From: Pseudomonas sp. RIT409
GTDB taxonomy: Bacteria > Pseudomonadota > Gammaproteobacteria > Pseudomonadales > Pseudomonadaceae
DNA length: 64,000 bases
Direction: 5' to 3'
Assembly (NCBI RefSeq): GCF_003052515.2
Contig: NZ_QARE02000006.1
Span: 229,068-293,067 of the forward strand
Numbering within the stretch: the first letter of the stretch is position 1; each line of letters begins with the position of its first letter. Under the pieces are notes generated by a model. It did not search any database. It was not told the DNA's origin and saw only the letters and a list, made by a program, of their open reading frames with translations. Shown here one piece after another: positions 16,786-25,274 of this stretch. A program made the translations under genes and the position numbers.

Positions 16786-17142
16786 CTACCGAAAGTAACC
16801 TAAGAAATCTTGCACATCTGCAATAGATCGTCGGACATCACCAAATAGCTCGTGCAAAATTGCGTCGTTTCCTTCGTACTCCCATAGCAAACGCCCATCA
16901 TTATCTAACAGCCCGATCACTAAATACTCATGCCAATAAGCTTGGTCCTCAATATAATCCTTAGCCCGCACCTCATAAATGCACATCGTCCTTCCTCTGT
17001 ACTCAACCTGAAAATAGAGAGGAAAAAAATTGTCATTACCTTTTGTAATTGTATAAGGAGCATCGGCTATCGACCATTTTATTTGGCCAGTAGCTGTATC
17101 TTCCATAAGCCTAGCGATCATTTTCTTCGTTGTGGAGTCCAT
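16786..17142 (-). CDS. Hypothetical cytosolic protein, second gene of a two-gene module
   Basis: 118 residues starting MDSTTKKMIARLMEDTATG, acidic and aromatic-rich (YWHEYLVIGLLDNDGRLLWE), with no signal or membrane segment. Its ATG overlaps the stop of the upstream membrane-protein gene by one base, so the two are translationally coupled. AT-rich. Family not recognised. Confidence 0.6.
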   Translation of the reverse strand: MDSTTKKMIARLMEDTATGQIKWSIADAPYTITKGNDNFFPLYFQVEYRGRTMCIYEVRAKDYIEDQAYWHEYLVIGLLDNDGRLLWEYEGNDAILHELFGDVRRSIADVQDFLGYFR

Positions 17143-17597
17143 CAGATCCTCGCAGCTTCATTATCTTTATCCAAGCCACTCAGCATGACCTCGAATTGAA
17201 CCATATGTCTCGAAATACGCCAGCCTTCCTTGAGCGTGGGCTCACGAGGCCGTGAAAAAAAACCGTTATCGAAGTTCATCAACTCGATTAGTTTATCCGC
17301 AAGGGGACGCTCTTTAACGCCAAGGCTTGGCCTAATATTCTCAATGTGACCCTTAATTTCATACAGCTTATGAATAACATCTTCTTTGGAGTTATCCCAA
17401 TCACGAAGACCCTCTCTAAATTCGGGAAGCAACTTCGCCAAATCTATAGATACTGCCGGAATTCGACTCTTGGAAATCAGCAAGCCCCTTACTTTTTTCA
17501 CATATAAAAAAGTAATGCATGTTAGGACCGTGCCAAGTATCGTGCATATCACGCCAAACTGGTTAAGCCAATCCCATAATTCTTTACTACCCCACAT
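17142..17597 (-). CDS. Hypothetical membrane-anchored protein, first gene of a two-gene module
   Basis: 151 residues starting MWGSKELWDWLNQFGVICTI. One strong transmembrane segment, FGVICTILGTVLTCITFLYV, at about residues 13-32 is followed by a basic stop-transfer and a helical, charged cytoplasmic part with LYEIKGHIENIRPS. The start is chosen from GAGC 5 bp upstream. It is coupled to the 118-residue gene. Function unknown; a membrane effector with a soluble partner is one reading. Confidence 0.6.
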   Translation of the reverse strand: MWGSKELWDWLNQFGVICTILGTVLTCITFLYVKKVRGLLISKSRIPAVSIDLAKLLPEFREGLRDWDNSKEDVIHKLYEIKGHIENIRPSLGVKERPLADKLIELMNFDNGFFSRPREPTLKEGWRISRHMVQFEVMLSGLDKDNEAARI

Positions 17598-18182
17598 GAC
17601 AGCTCCCCGAGCCGAAAAACAATCCATTCTCAGCGTAAAATGCTGACCCGTTATATTAGCCAATGGCATCGATCTCGCGAGTGTTTTTTTCGCGTCTTTG
17701 TGCGCTCACATCAACCTCTTCCCAACGGTTTGAGTGAGTAGACTGAGAGGCGCTCAACGATTCCGATAGACGCTGACTGACTGACGATGTGCTTTGCTCG
17801 ACCGAAATTCCAGTTAGACATGCACCGCCCCCGTAGCGGTATTGGCATTGGAGCCTAGGTAATCGAAATCATAACTGATGTAAAACGTGCCCCCGTTAGC
17901 TTGGCTACCACCTCGAGCTCTCGTTCACTGTCGTGGCTTCTTTGAAGCCACGATGCTCCGTGGCGAGCCGTGTCCGAGTAACGAGCAGAGCTATGGTTTG
18001 AAGCGCTCACCTAGACGGAGTGGCGCTGGCTGGATAGATGGCTTATACAGCACCCCGGGTTGCTGGTGAGGCCCTTCTGTTGCGGCTATTCGTGAGGTAC
18101 GCGTAGCAAAAGATAAGGCCGACTAGCGAAAAACGCTATGAATGCCTATCTTTTGCTACCTGCGGCCAAAGCCTATTAGAAA
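17598..18182. other. Non-coding stretch in island
   Basis: No supported gene. It contains a nested hairpin at 18103-18159 described separately. Confidence 0.4.
18103..18159. repeat. Nested inverted repeat
   Basis: Outer arms gtagcaaaagat (18103-18114) and atcttttgctac (18148-18159) enclose an inner hairpin tagcg-aaaaa-cgcta (18124-18138). A related tagcgaaaa...ctatga motif occurs near 15516. Function unknown. Confidence 0.5.
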
Positions 18183-18584
18183 TTGGCAAAAACATTCACC
18201 TTTAGCTCCCAGGTTTGTGAGCGTCCGCCCAATCCGGTGGACTGGAGCGCTCTTGTTTCCAGAATCAATTCGCCGCAAATGCTGTGGCTCCGACAGTCGC
18301 AGCCCTTGCAACAAAGCAGATTGAGGAAGCGATGGACTCAGTCGCTCTGGTCCTCAAGGAAGCCAGAGCATGCGCGGAGCAATCCTCGAACAGCGCAATC
18401 ACTGTCCGTACATGATGACCAAGCGATCAGGCTCAGAGCAGCCTTGAGGTACGTGCTCGAAGCATCAAATGCTGCTCGCAGCCAATGCAGTCATCGCGAT
18501 GGCCCGCACTATCAAAGGAAGGAACAGACTGAGGGCTGGAAAACCATACCTATCGGGCGACGAAGGCCTAGCACCAAACTGTGA
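18183..18584 (+). pseudogene. Probable decayed small gene
   Basis: The open frame begins MAKTFTFSSQVCERPPNPVD, then continues more plausibly in another frame (ANAVAPTVAALATKQIEEAM) and returns near 18420 (AIRLRAALRYVLEASNAARS). The amphipathic helical stretches in alternating frames suggest a frameshifted gene. No family recognised. Confidence 0.3.
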
Positions 18585-18598
18585 GTGAAGCGCCGGTA

Positions 18599-18868
18599 CT
18601 ACCTGCCCAGGTCTTGGAGCTCTTGCCTGATTCGAGCGAGCAGCGCTTCAACCGAATACCCATCTCGCACGCTTACATAGGCCAGAAGTGTTACTGGGTG
18701 AACGCCAAGAAGCTCAGCGATCTGCTCGAACTTTTCCAAAGTAGGATTTCGGATGCCCCTTTCGACGGCGCTGATGAATGATTGGCTTGGACCCAGCGAC
18801 TCCTGAGGCAGTTGCTTCAATAACCTAACCTCCCTAAGCGCCGCTCCAAAGTCGCTCTTGCTCGTCAT
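18599..18868 (-). CDS. XRE-family transcriptional regulator
   Basis: An 89-residue compact repressor. The HTH spans most of the protein: FGAALREVRLLKQLPQESLG, then SQSFISAVERGIRNPTLEKF with the recognition helix, then IAELLGVHPVTLLAY. The start MTSKSDFGAAL fits the family; a much longer upstream frame runs through the operator and is rejected. It is divergent from the gene at 19043, with a palindrome between them. Confidence 0.8.
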   Translation of the reverse strand: MTSKSDFGAALREVRLLKQLPQESLGPSQSFISAVERGIRNPTLEKFEQIAELLGVHPVTLLAYVSVRDGYSVEALLARIRQELQDLGR

Positions 18869-18918
18869 ACTCACTGCTCGCAAAAGGTACGATAAGGCCC
18901 TTTTGCGGTCGAAAGTGC

Positions 18919-18936
18919 TATGCTGCATACAGCATA
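18919..18936. promoter_or_regulatory. Palindromic operator between divergent genes
   Basis: tatgctg-cata-cagcata, perfect 7-bp arms, 51 bp upstream of the XRE gene and 107 bp upstream of the divergent gene. It is a likely binding site of the XRE protein. Confidence 0.55.
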
Positions 18937-19042
18937 CGCCTTTGCTTTCCGCGATTTTTCCATCCATCGAACAGCTAGGCAGAGAAACGCACGCTTGCGG
19001 CACGCCAGCTTCTGCAGACGCCAGGAGCATTCCGGAGGAGCT

Positions 19043-19513
19043 ATGTCCACGACAGATCAAGCCGACGAGGTTCAAGGAGGTAGCGTTGCAAGCACCCAAG
19101 GCGCGATAAAATCGTGGAGGCGGTTTGATACTGCAGAAGTTTTTTTTCAGTTGATAGAAAAGCAGCTTGTCGGTGGCGACGTAGATGAGTCGATAGTATT
19201 CATTTCAGACCCTTACGAACTACGACGTACTATACAAATCTCCAGAGCGATAAACTTCCCTGGAATACAGCAAGTTAAGGTCTGCACGCCGGGCCGAATA
19301 AACGGAACCAACAGCTGGTCCCAAGATACGCTTCATGCCTTATATCTAGGAACTCACAAATTCAAAAGAACCGTGAAGATCATTTACATTACAAGCGGCG
19401 GAACTTTCGGACTAGAGACCAACGAAAACTTAAAAATGTTCGAAAAGAAAATAATCTACCAGGCACTAGACCATCCAATAGATCTATTTGATGATTTCAT
19501 CCCGTTGCACTGA
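19043..19513 (+). CDS. Hypothetical protein
   Basis: 156 residues starting MSTTDQADEVQGGSVASTQG. A strong GGAGGAG 2-8 bp before the ATG fixes the start against a longer frame. Soluble, mixed alpha/beta, with RRFDTAEVFFQLIEKQLVGG and VKIIYITSGGTFGLETNENL; no membrane segment. Family not recognised. It is divergent from and probably controlled by the XRE gene at 18599. Confidence 0.6.
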   Translation: MSTTDQADEVQGGSVASTQGAIKSWRRFDTAEVFFQLIEKQLVGGDVDESIVFISDPYELRRTIQISRAINFPGIQQVKVCTPGRINGTNSWSQDTLHALYLGTHKFKRTVKIIYITSGGTFGLETNENLKMFEKKIIYQALDHPIDLFDDFIPLH

Positions 19514-19557
19514 CCAAAACATAGCCTCGGGCGATTCTGAGACAGCTTTATACGGCA

Positions 19558-19815
19558 TTAAGTTTTAGAACGAATGACCTTGTGCACGACTCCAGGTGTT
19601 ACCGTGCGTGGTTTCGCTACCGATCCAATCACCCGCTCAACGCCTATGCTAGAGACCAAGACAATATCTGCGCCCCTCACCACACAAACATCTCGGCCAG
19701 AATTTACGGCCCTGAGGTATGCTTCAGATGTCCCAGCGATACACAATCTTGAGATCTCTGCTTCCAGGAGGTCCAGATCTTCAATCGAGAGGTGAGAGTC
19801 TGTACGTGTCTTCAC
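19558..19815 (-). CDS. Small hypothetical protein
   Basis: 85 residues starting MKTRTDSHLSIEDLDLLEAE. An N-terminal helical half is followed by GRDVCVVRGADIVLVSSIGV and a basic tail. The size and the LRAVNSGRDV pattern are reminiscent of small antitoxin-like or regulatory proteins, but no family is certain and no partner gene is adjacent. Confidence 0.45.
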   Translation of the reverse strand: MKTRTDSHLSIEDLDLLEAEISRLCIAGTSEAYLRAVNSGRDVCVVRGADIVLVSSIGVERVIGSVAKPRTVTPGVVHKVIRSKT

Positions 19816-19999
19816 TTCTGAACCTTCCAGTCAGTTAGGCGGCGCAGGCTTACGACAAGATGATGCGAGCCTATTGTCAGGCTATCCTAACTCAGCCATG
19901 CAAATTGAAGCTAAGCTGGACTTAGATTGCTGCGTTGAAATGACGGACGGTTGACCCTTCCAAGCGATGTCAATCTCAACCTACCACTCAGATTAGGTA

Positions 20000-20263
20000 A
20001 TGCCAGTGGACAAATCGACTCCGCAACTCAACGCTTCAAGCTACCTTGATGGGAAGGAAGATACTGGCCTGTCGGACGAAGAAATTGAGGTCCGCCTCGC
20101 CATCGCTGACTACGTGATTCGGCGCGTTGCCGCCACGCCGAACGGTCAACAGATTTTCGAGGCGCTTCTACCTCGCTTCGAGAATAAATACCCGCACCAC
20201 AAACTGCTCTCGCTTTACCTCACATCCCCCGGTCATATCGACCCCAACTCGTCCGCCCGCTAG
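20000..20263 (+). CDS. Small hypothetical protein
   Basis: 87 residues starting MPVDKSTPQLNASSYLDGKE. The middle is helical (EEIEVRLAIADYVIRRVAAT). No strong ribosome site, so the start is unsure. Not recognised. Confidence 0.4.
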   Translation: MPVDKSTPQLNASSYLDGKEDTGLSDEEIEVRLAIADYVIRRVAATPNGQQIFEALLPRFENKYPHHKLLSLYLTSPGHIDPNSSAR

Positions 20264-20830
20264 CGACGCACCGACGTGACCCCAGCAAAACGCTGATGGG
20301 CTTCTTATGCCTGGCAAGGCTCATCCAATCATTGATCAATGCGGGTAACGCGAGTAGACAGACACGTGGCAGAGATCTGAAATTCACTGCTAGGTATCGA
20401 TGAGACGAGCACGACAATAGAAAAGCATAAATAGGGGGGATAAACATGCTGCTGGACGTAAGGATGCCGGGCCAGGTTCTTCCCCATCACAATACCGGAC
20501 GGCAGGTACATTGAACGCTGCTCAAATCGAATCTGCCGAACGGCTGCAACCCTGCCGCAGACGCGAAGTTATCGTCGCGCCCCCCCCCCCCGCCTGCCGA
20601 GCTCTGAAACCGCTGCGCTCGCGTAATACAACAGCTGCAGGCAGGGGACGAGGCTGGTTACTAAAGGGCATGGTGAAGCCAGTCCCGTCTGCCGCAGGCA
20701 AACGAAGGAGCGGGCCGACTCAACAATTCACCGATCCACCGACAAACGCCTTTCATCTGGAAAAGTGATGAACAAAGCCCGAAGATCCGACGAACGGCCT
20801 TGACTTTTTTGAAACGAACAAAAATACCAC
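20264..20830. other. Non-coding stretch with a 12-C run
   Basis: No supported gene. A homopolymer of 12 C occupies 20580-20591. Confidence 0.4.
20580..20591. repeat. Homopolymeric C12 tract
   Basis: Twelve consecutive C. It lies outside any convincing gene and is prone to length variation or sequencing error. Confidence 0.8.
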
Positions 20831-20860
20831 TTGACAAATGCCTAGGCATCATGTCATAAT
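20831..20860 (+). promoter_or_regulatory. Strong sigma-70-type promoter with internal palindrome
   Basis: ttgaca at 20831-20836, an 18-bp spacer and cataat at 20855-20860. The spacer contains the perfect palindrome atgcctaggcat (20838-20849), a likely repressor site. It drives the short transcript that ends at the terminator at 21165. Confidence 0.6.
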
Positions 20861-20922
20861 GGTATCAATGTGTGTGGAAAAGGGATCTTCCCCTTCTCAC
20901 GGTATCGCGTCTTGGTAAACCG

Positions 20923-20951
20923 ATACTATGGGTTGGCGGCATGGATGTCAA
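20923..20951 (-). promoter_or_regulatory. Possible antisense promoter over the leader of the small-peptide gene
   Basis: On the minus strand, ttgaca (20946-20951), a 17-bp spacer and tagtat (20923-20928). A transcript starting near 20916 would be complementary to the 5' leader of the rightward mRNA. This is a motif-level prediction only. Confidence 0.3.
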
Positions 20952-21063
20952 CACAGTTGTCATTCTCAACGAGACAACTGGGGGGACGGAGACTCCTTTT
21001 CAGGCGCAGAGGTCCCGAGCTGATACAGGCGGGTTCATCAACCTGGCTAGGAGAATATCACCC

Positions 21064-21159
21064 ATGCTAGTGATCGAAACAGCGGTTCTGATCAAAATCC
21101 TGTACGTGGCGAAAATCGCGTTCGTGATGGTGCAGACCTATAAGGCAGCGATTAAGTAA
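21064..21159 (+). CDS. 31-residue hydrophobic peptide, possible type I toxin-like
   Basis: The peptide starts MLVIETAVLIKILYVAKIAF and ends in a basic KAAIK tail. It is one amphipathic membrane helix with regularly placed Lys, similar in size and character to TisB-type toxins. AGGAG lies about 12 bp upstream. It is in frame with a longer reading (from 20941, MDVNTVVILNETTGG), so it could instead be the C-terminus of a 72-residue protein. The long leader, strong promoter, antisense promoter candidate and tight terminator fit a type I toxin locus. Function unproven. Confidence 0.4.
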   Translation: MLVIETAVLIKILYVAKIAFVMVQTYKAAIK

Positions 21160-21164
21160 TGCTC

Positions 21165-21203
21165 AAGGCCGGCACACCGCAGGGTGGTGCCGGCCTTGTT
21201 GTA
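21165..21203 (+). terminator. Terminator of the small-peptide transcript
   Basis: An 11-bp stem aaggccggcac/gtgccggcctt (21165-21175 and 21187-21197) followed by ttgttgtat, 5 bp after the peptide stop. Confidence 0.8.
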
Positions 21204-21337
21204 TCTGTTGACGCAAGCCAAGCCATACCGCGGCTGCATTCCACCCAGACCCTGACACTCGGCATTGCTCGCCTAAATCTCGTCATCGCGCAAGGCCAGA
21301 CGAAGGATCAGAGGCGCTCTCTGACTCCTGACATCGC

Positions 21338-21757
21338 CTAGCGCACGCCCTTATCAGTTCGTTCACGGTCGATGATTGGAAGTGGCTTGAGGATTTCCGC
21401 TTCTTTCATGCCCATGGCATAGGCATTGTATTGCATAGTCAGAAACCGCTCGTTATAGAGGCTGATGATCTGCTTCAACTCGGCCACCTCCGCTTCCAGA
21501 CGTGTAATTCGCTGCCCAGCGATCTGGAGGCTTGCAGGTTTGCGCAGCGAGATTTCCGGGATACGATCCCTTCCTTTGGCTGAACGGTATGCGGCGACGA
21601 TTGCAGGGTGCTTGCAAATCGACTGGCGGGTCGGACGCTTCCCGACAAGAGAGGCTGCTTTATCGCATATGACTTCCCAAGTTAAATATTGGGGTTCGAG
21701 GCCCTGGATACACTTCACGATCGCGTTGATATCCGACGTTGACAAATGCTTGGCCAC
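21338..21757 (-). CDS. ginD: GInt accessory recombination protein, HTH plus coiled coil
   Basis: 139 residues. The N-terminal part, TWEVICDKAASLVGKRPTRQ, looks like a helix-turn-helix. A coiled coil follows at about residues 78-105 (RITRLEAEVAELKQIISLYN). It resembles TnpC of Tn554-type elements and the small fourth gene of GInt islands, needed with the three recombinases. The start is GTG at 21755-21757 with a GGGGGAGG site overlapping the ginC stop region, so the two are tightly coupled. Confidence 0.7.
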   Translation of the reverse strand: MAKHLSTSDINAIVKCIQGLEPQYLTWEVICDKAASLVGKRPTRQSICKHPAIVAAYRSAKGRDRIPEISLRKPASLQIAGQRITRLEAEVAELKQIISLYNERFLTMQYNAYAMGMKEAEILKPLPIIDRERTDKGVR

Positions 21758-21760
21758 TAT

Positions 21761-23734
21761 TTACCTCCCCCCGACCCGTCGATTTAAATTTGAAGCTATC
21801 GCTCTGTGAATATGGCTGTAGTTCCCCCCCGTCAACCGCACCAAAGAACCGTCAGGAAGGTCGGGATCGGACAGAATTGAGATCAACTGCTTAAGACGCT
21901 CAATCGATTTCTGATGAGTTGATACCCACTCGTCTGCTCCGATCACGATGTCCGAATTCGTTTCCAACGCGAGTGCAAGAACAGCCTCCTGCCGAGCGAG
22001 GCGCTGCCTGATTCGTTCCAACTTCACGTCATCGCCCTTGACGCATACCTGCTCCTCACAATCATCACAGTTTGCAAATCTCAGGCAGGGGCTGATGATG
22101 AAGTTGTGTTCGCAAAAGCCGCTTTCAGTCACATGTGTCGCGGGCTTAAGGTTGGTATAAAAATCTTCGACCGATACGACTTTTACTTCTGAATTAATTC
22201 TTACACTGATCGTTGAGGGCGGCGGAGCAGCTAACAGCGCATCACGAACCTTGATCAGACGTTCCTCATCCGAACGGTGATCATAGGTACGATTCTGCCG
22301 CACGTTTGCACGGCCCGACCATTTGGCAATGTATTCCTCTGACAGCCCGGCTCGCTGGGCAATGGTATTGAGCAGATGACGAGGTTGATGGGTGGTGAGT
22401 TTTAGGGGCTCACCATCAGCGTCCACATAACCATGACGCTTGAACAAATTCGTATGCCCCTCCTGAGTTGCACACGGCCCGAGGTCACGGATAAAAGAGT
22501 GATACGTCAGCACCTGTAACTTCACAGCAAGCACAGGACGTGAGGCGTGGATCTGATTGCGATGCATGCAAAAAAGGGCATTGCTGAATTTTATCTTCTT
22601 TTCCTTATCCAACCACGGAAACCCTTGAGGTAACCGAGAGAGCACGTAGGGCCAGAGCATCCGGAGGGTATGAGAGCCATGTCTAACCTTAAGGCCCTTG
22701 TAATGAAACAGGGAGCGAGCTGCTTCGACGCTTAAAAAACCATGTCCTAATGCCGCAGCGACTTGTTCAATGGTTAAAGGATCATCTTCGTCTACATCGG
22801 GACATTCTGAATGCCGGTAGAACTTATCAGGATGATCTTCCACCCATTTTGCAAATCGCCTCGCTGGTTCAGTCAGTGTCCTGATGCGATCAAATGCCTT
22901 TTTGCCGACTGATGAAATGGTGGAAGGGATCCACTTGATATCGCCTTCATACCCCTTGCCCGAGAAAAATCTCCACCCATACTGATCAGCGCCTTCGTGA
23001 TCCACCTCACTTACTTCAGCATTGACGGGCAAAGCTAAAATTTCAGAAGCACGCTGCGGCGCGCACATGGACATCGCAAGAAATGATGTAGTGAAGATGT
23101 CTCTAGGCAAATCAGGGTCCCGGGAAAAAATTTCCGCCACGGCATCCAGCGCTTCATCACTCGGTAGTTTCGAGTTCCGGTCACGATGCGCGTGACCTCC
23201 CAAACCCGATGACATCCTGCGTGGCCGTTGAATAGAGCACTTCCAATCCTCGACAATGTTATCCACCAAGCGATGAGCAACCAGAAACTTGGCGATGTCA
23301 GTCAATTTTGCGGATACGGTATAGCCCGAGTTTTCGGCATACACATCCCGAATAATGCTCACCGCCTGATCAAGCACCACGATGTCAACCTTCCAGGCAT
23401 CTGAACACTGGTAGACGTCGGATAATGCTTTTTCTAGAACACGAAATGCCATGTATAGGTGAGTTTTACTCAACGCTGGGCGATGAGAGGTCATGTACCA
23501 AATGCAGGCTTTTGAAAACTCCCGATATTCATCAGAAAACCGGTGATGGTCCTCCACCTCCCCGCGAGCGTTCTTAGGTGCTGTCAGCTTGGTAAACTTG
23601 ATGGCATCCCACTTTAAATCTTCCCAAACGCCATCCCCCAGAACGTATGAGGACTTACAACCATCAATGAATTCGTACAGCCTAGCTTTGAGCTGCAAAC
23701 CTGGATTCGGCACATAGCTGAACAAACTGGTCAT
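21761..23734 (-). CDS. ginC: Large tyrosine recombinase, third of trio
   Basis: A 657-residue site-specific recombinase. The catalytic set in the C-terminal half is Arg228 (CAPQRASEILAL), H449-x-x-R452-H453 (THQPRHLL), Trp472 (AKWSGR) and nucleophile Tyr484 (NRTYDH). After the catalytic domain is a Cys-rich segment (C541, H543, C550, C556, C559, C564), probably zinc-binding, then a helical tail. It is much longer than ordinary integrases, as in the recombinase trios. It is 4 bp downstream of ginB on the same strand. Confidence 0.85.
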   Translation of the reverse strand: MTSLFSYVPNPGLQLKARLYEFIDGCKSSYVLGDGVWEDLKWDAIKFTKLTAPKNARGEVEDHHRFSDEYREFSKACIWYMTSHRPALSKTHLYMAFRVLEKALSDVYQCSDAWKVDIVVLDQAVSIIRDVYAENSGYTVSAKLTDIAKFLVAHRLVDNIVEDWKCSIQRPRRMSSGLGGHAHRDRNSKLPSDEALDAVAEIFSRDPDLPRDIFTTSFLAMSMCAPQRASEILALPVNAEVSEVDHEGADQYGWRFFSGKGYEGDIKWIPSTISSVGKKAFDRIRTLTEPARRFAKWVEDHPDKFYRHSECPDVDEDDPLTIEQVAAALGHGFLSVEAARSLFHYKGLKVRHGSHTLRMLWPYVLSRLPQGFPWLDKEKKIKFSNALFCMHRNQIHASRPVLAVKLQVLTYHSFIRDLGPCATQEGHTNLFKRHGYVDADGEPLKLTTHQPRHLLNTIAQRAGLSEEYIAKWSGRANVRQNRTYDHRSDEERLIKVRDALLAAPPPSTISVRINSEVKVVSVEDFYTNLKPATHVTESGFCEHNFIISPCLRFANCDDCEEQVCVKGDDVKLERIRQRLARQEAVLALALETNSDIVIGADEWVSTHQKSIERLKQLISILSDPDLPDGSLVRLTGGNYSHIHRAIASNLNRRVGGR

Positions 23735-23738
23735 GGCG

Positions 23739-25274
23739 TCAACGATCCTCGCTCAGTGATGCCTTTCGGGCCTGACAAACGCTGACGACCTCAGATACCG
23801 CGAGTATTGTCCGATCCAATGCTCCAGCCACTGACGCATCTTTCGTTACGTCCAACAAACGCGCACGTTCATTTACAAGGGACTTATAAAGCTCTTCATG
23901 CGGACCGTCCAACCAAGCCTGGAAGTGGATGCAGGTGTAGCACGGAATAGGGATGCCAGCACCGCACGTACCATCTTTGCCGCAGGCGCCAGTGCTCTTG
24001 CCACTGAGGTCCCGGATATCGCCCTGTATCGCAGAACCCCTTTTGGCCTTTGTCCGGTCTGTGACGATGATGCCCGCGAAGGCATTGGCGATTGGTATCA
24101 GGTGCTGCCCCACCACACTCTCAATATGAGCAGCGTGCTCCGGGACCGTTGCCGTATACACGTCAACATTTTGGATATCACTTTGGTCCAGAAGCTCCGC
24201 AATTACGTAAGCCCCACAACCTTCCCTTGCCGCTCGATATGCCAGAGTATATCTGAAGCGACGAGGAGTTACTTTAAGCACATCCTGCGTACGCTCCGAG
24301 ATGACATCTGAAACCTCAACAGCCTTAATAACTATCTCACGAATTTTCTTTCTAGGCATGTGCAAATAATCACCTGCACAAACTTTAGCAAGCTCACCAT
24401 ATGTAAACAATTCGGACAGCCGCCCCAAATCTATGAACAGTGGCAACTCCTCCAAAAGAGGATCATCTGAATCAATAAAAAACCTAGAACAAACAACATC
24501 TACAACATAGTTACACTGAGACTGCAATGTGTCCCAGTACTCTTTAATCAGCTCGATCTTTCTGAAAGACTTCCTAAACCCTCCCGAGCGCTGTTTAGCC
24601 CTAGGTATGTCGACAAAATACCGCGAAACGCCATTCTCCAGCACTATCGTTTTAACATCCTTTAACTTAATGCAAGCTAACTGGTAGGTCCGCCGACCTG
24701 ATGCTTGGGACAGCAACAGAAGAGACAGCTCCGTCACCGTTAGCCAGTTAGCCTCAAACGCTTGAGCTGCCCTCTCAAGTAACGACTGTAGCTCTAATGA
24801 AGAGAGCGGCCCGACATTTGGATCCATACGCTTTACTGCATCCCCCCTAATCGGAGGTTTTAACCTCCAGGAGTTCAGCACTGAAAGCACTGACCTATCA
24901 ACCCCATAATAACCAAGATTCGCCCACGCTCTAAACAATGTTCTGATGCTCGCCAGATGAAAATCCTGACTATCACCTTCATTACGGAAGGCAAGTAACA
25001 AGCCACTATCAAGCACGCGAGCACCCGAAAATACTGCCAACTTTCGGAAGGCCTGATCGATATTTAACACCGTTCTCGGCGCATCGCATGTTGCAAGAAA
25101 AGCGAGCACCCGCAAGTAACGATCAACCACAAAAACATTCAAGTGCTTTTTTATGAAACCAGGTTTAAATGCAATACCCCTACTTAATACCCATGTCTCA
25201 TCTCTTAAATCAAATGCATAGCCTTCTCGAGAGACGAATCGCTCACCATTACTTTTAAGATTTTTCATCGTCAT
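23739..25274 (-). CDS. ginB: Tyrosine recombinase, second of trio
   Basis: 511 residues. Catalytic candidates are Arg194/195 (QASGRRTYQLACIKL), Arg338 and Arg341 (TPRRFRYTLAYRAARE) and nucleophile Tyr373 (NVDVYTATVPEHA). A Cys cluster (C431, C437, C445, C448) follows, as in TnpB of Tn554-type trios. The box II His is replaced, as often in trio members. It overlaps the end of ginA by about 20 bp. The start may be the third codon (MKNLKSNG). Confidence 0.82.
   Translation of the reverse strand: MTMKNLKSNGERFVSREGYAFDLRDETWVLSRGIAFKPGFIKKHLNVFVVDRYLRVLAFLATCDAPRTVLNIDQAFRKLAVFSGARVLDSGLLLAFRNEGDSQDFHLASIRTLFRAWANLGYYGVDRSVLSVLNSWRLKPPIRGDAVKRMDPNVGPLSSLELQSLLERAAQAFEANWLTVTELSLLLLSQASGRRTYQLACIKLKDVKTIVLENGVSRYFVDIPRAKQRSGGFRKSFRKIELIKEYWDTLQSQCNYVVDVVCSRFFIDSDDPLLEELPLFIDLGRLSELFTYGELAKVCAGDYLHMPRKKIREIVIKAVEVSDVISERTQDVLKVTPRRFRYTLAYRAAREGCGAYVIAELLDQSDIQNVDVYTATVPEHAAHIESVVGQHLIPIANAFAGIIVTDRTKAKRGSAIQGDIRDLSGKSTGACGKDGTCGAGIPIPCYTCIHFQAWLDGPHEELYKSLVNERARLLDVTKDASVAGALDRTILAVSEVVSVCQARKASLSEDR

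Noticed and set aside
18581..18781. 66-codon rightward frame
   Set aside because: Overlaps the end of the well-supported XRE gene on the other strand.
20511..20768. 85-codon frame across the C12 tract
   Set aside because: Runs through a homopolymer, composition is not protein-like and no ribosome site precedes it.
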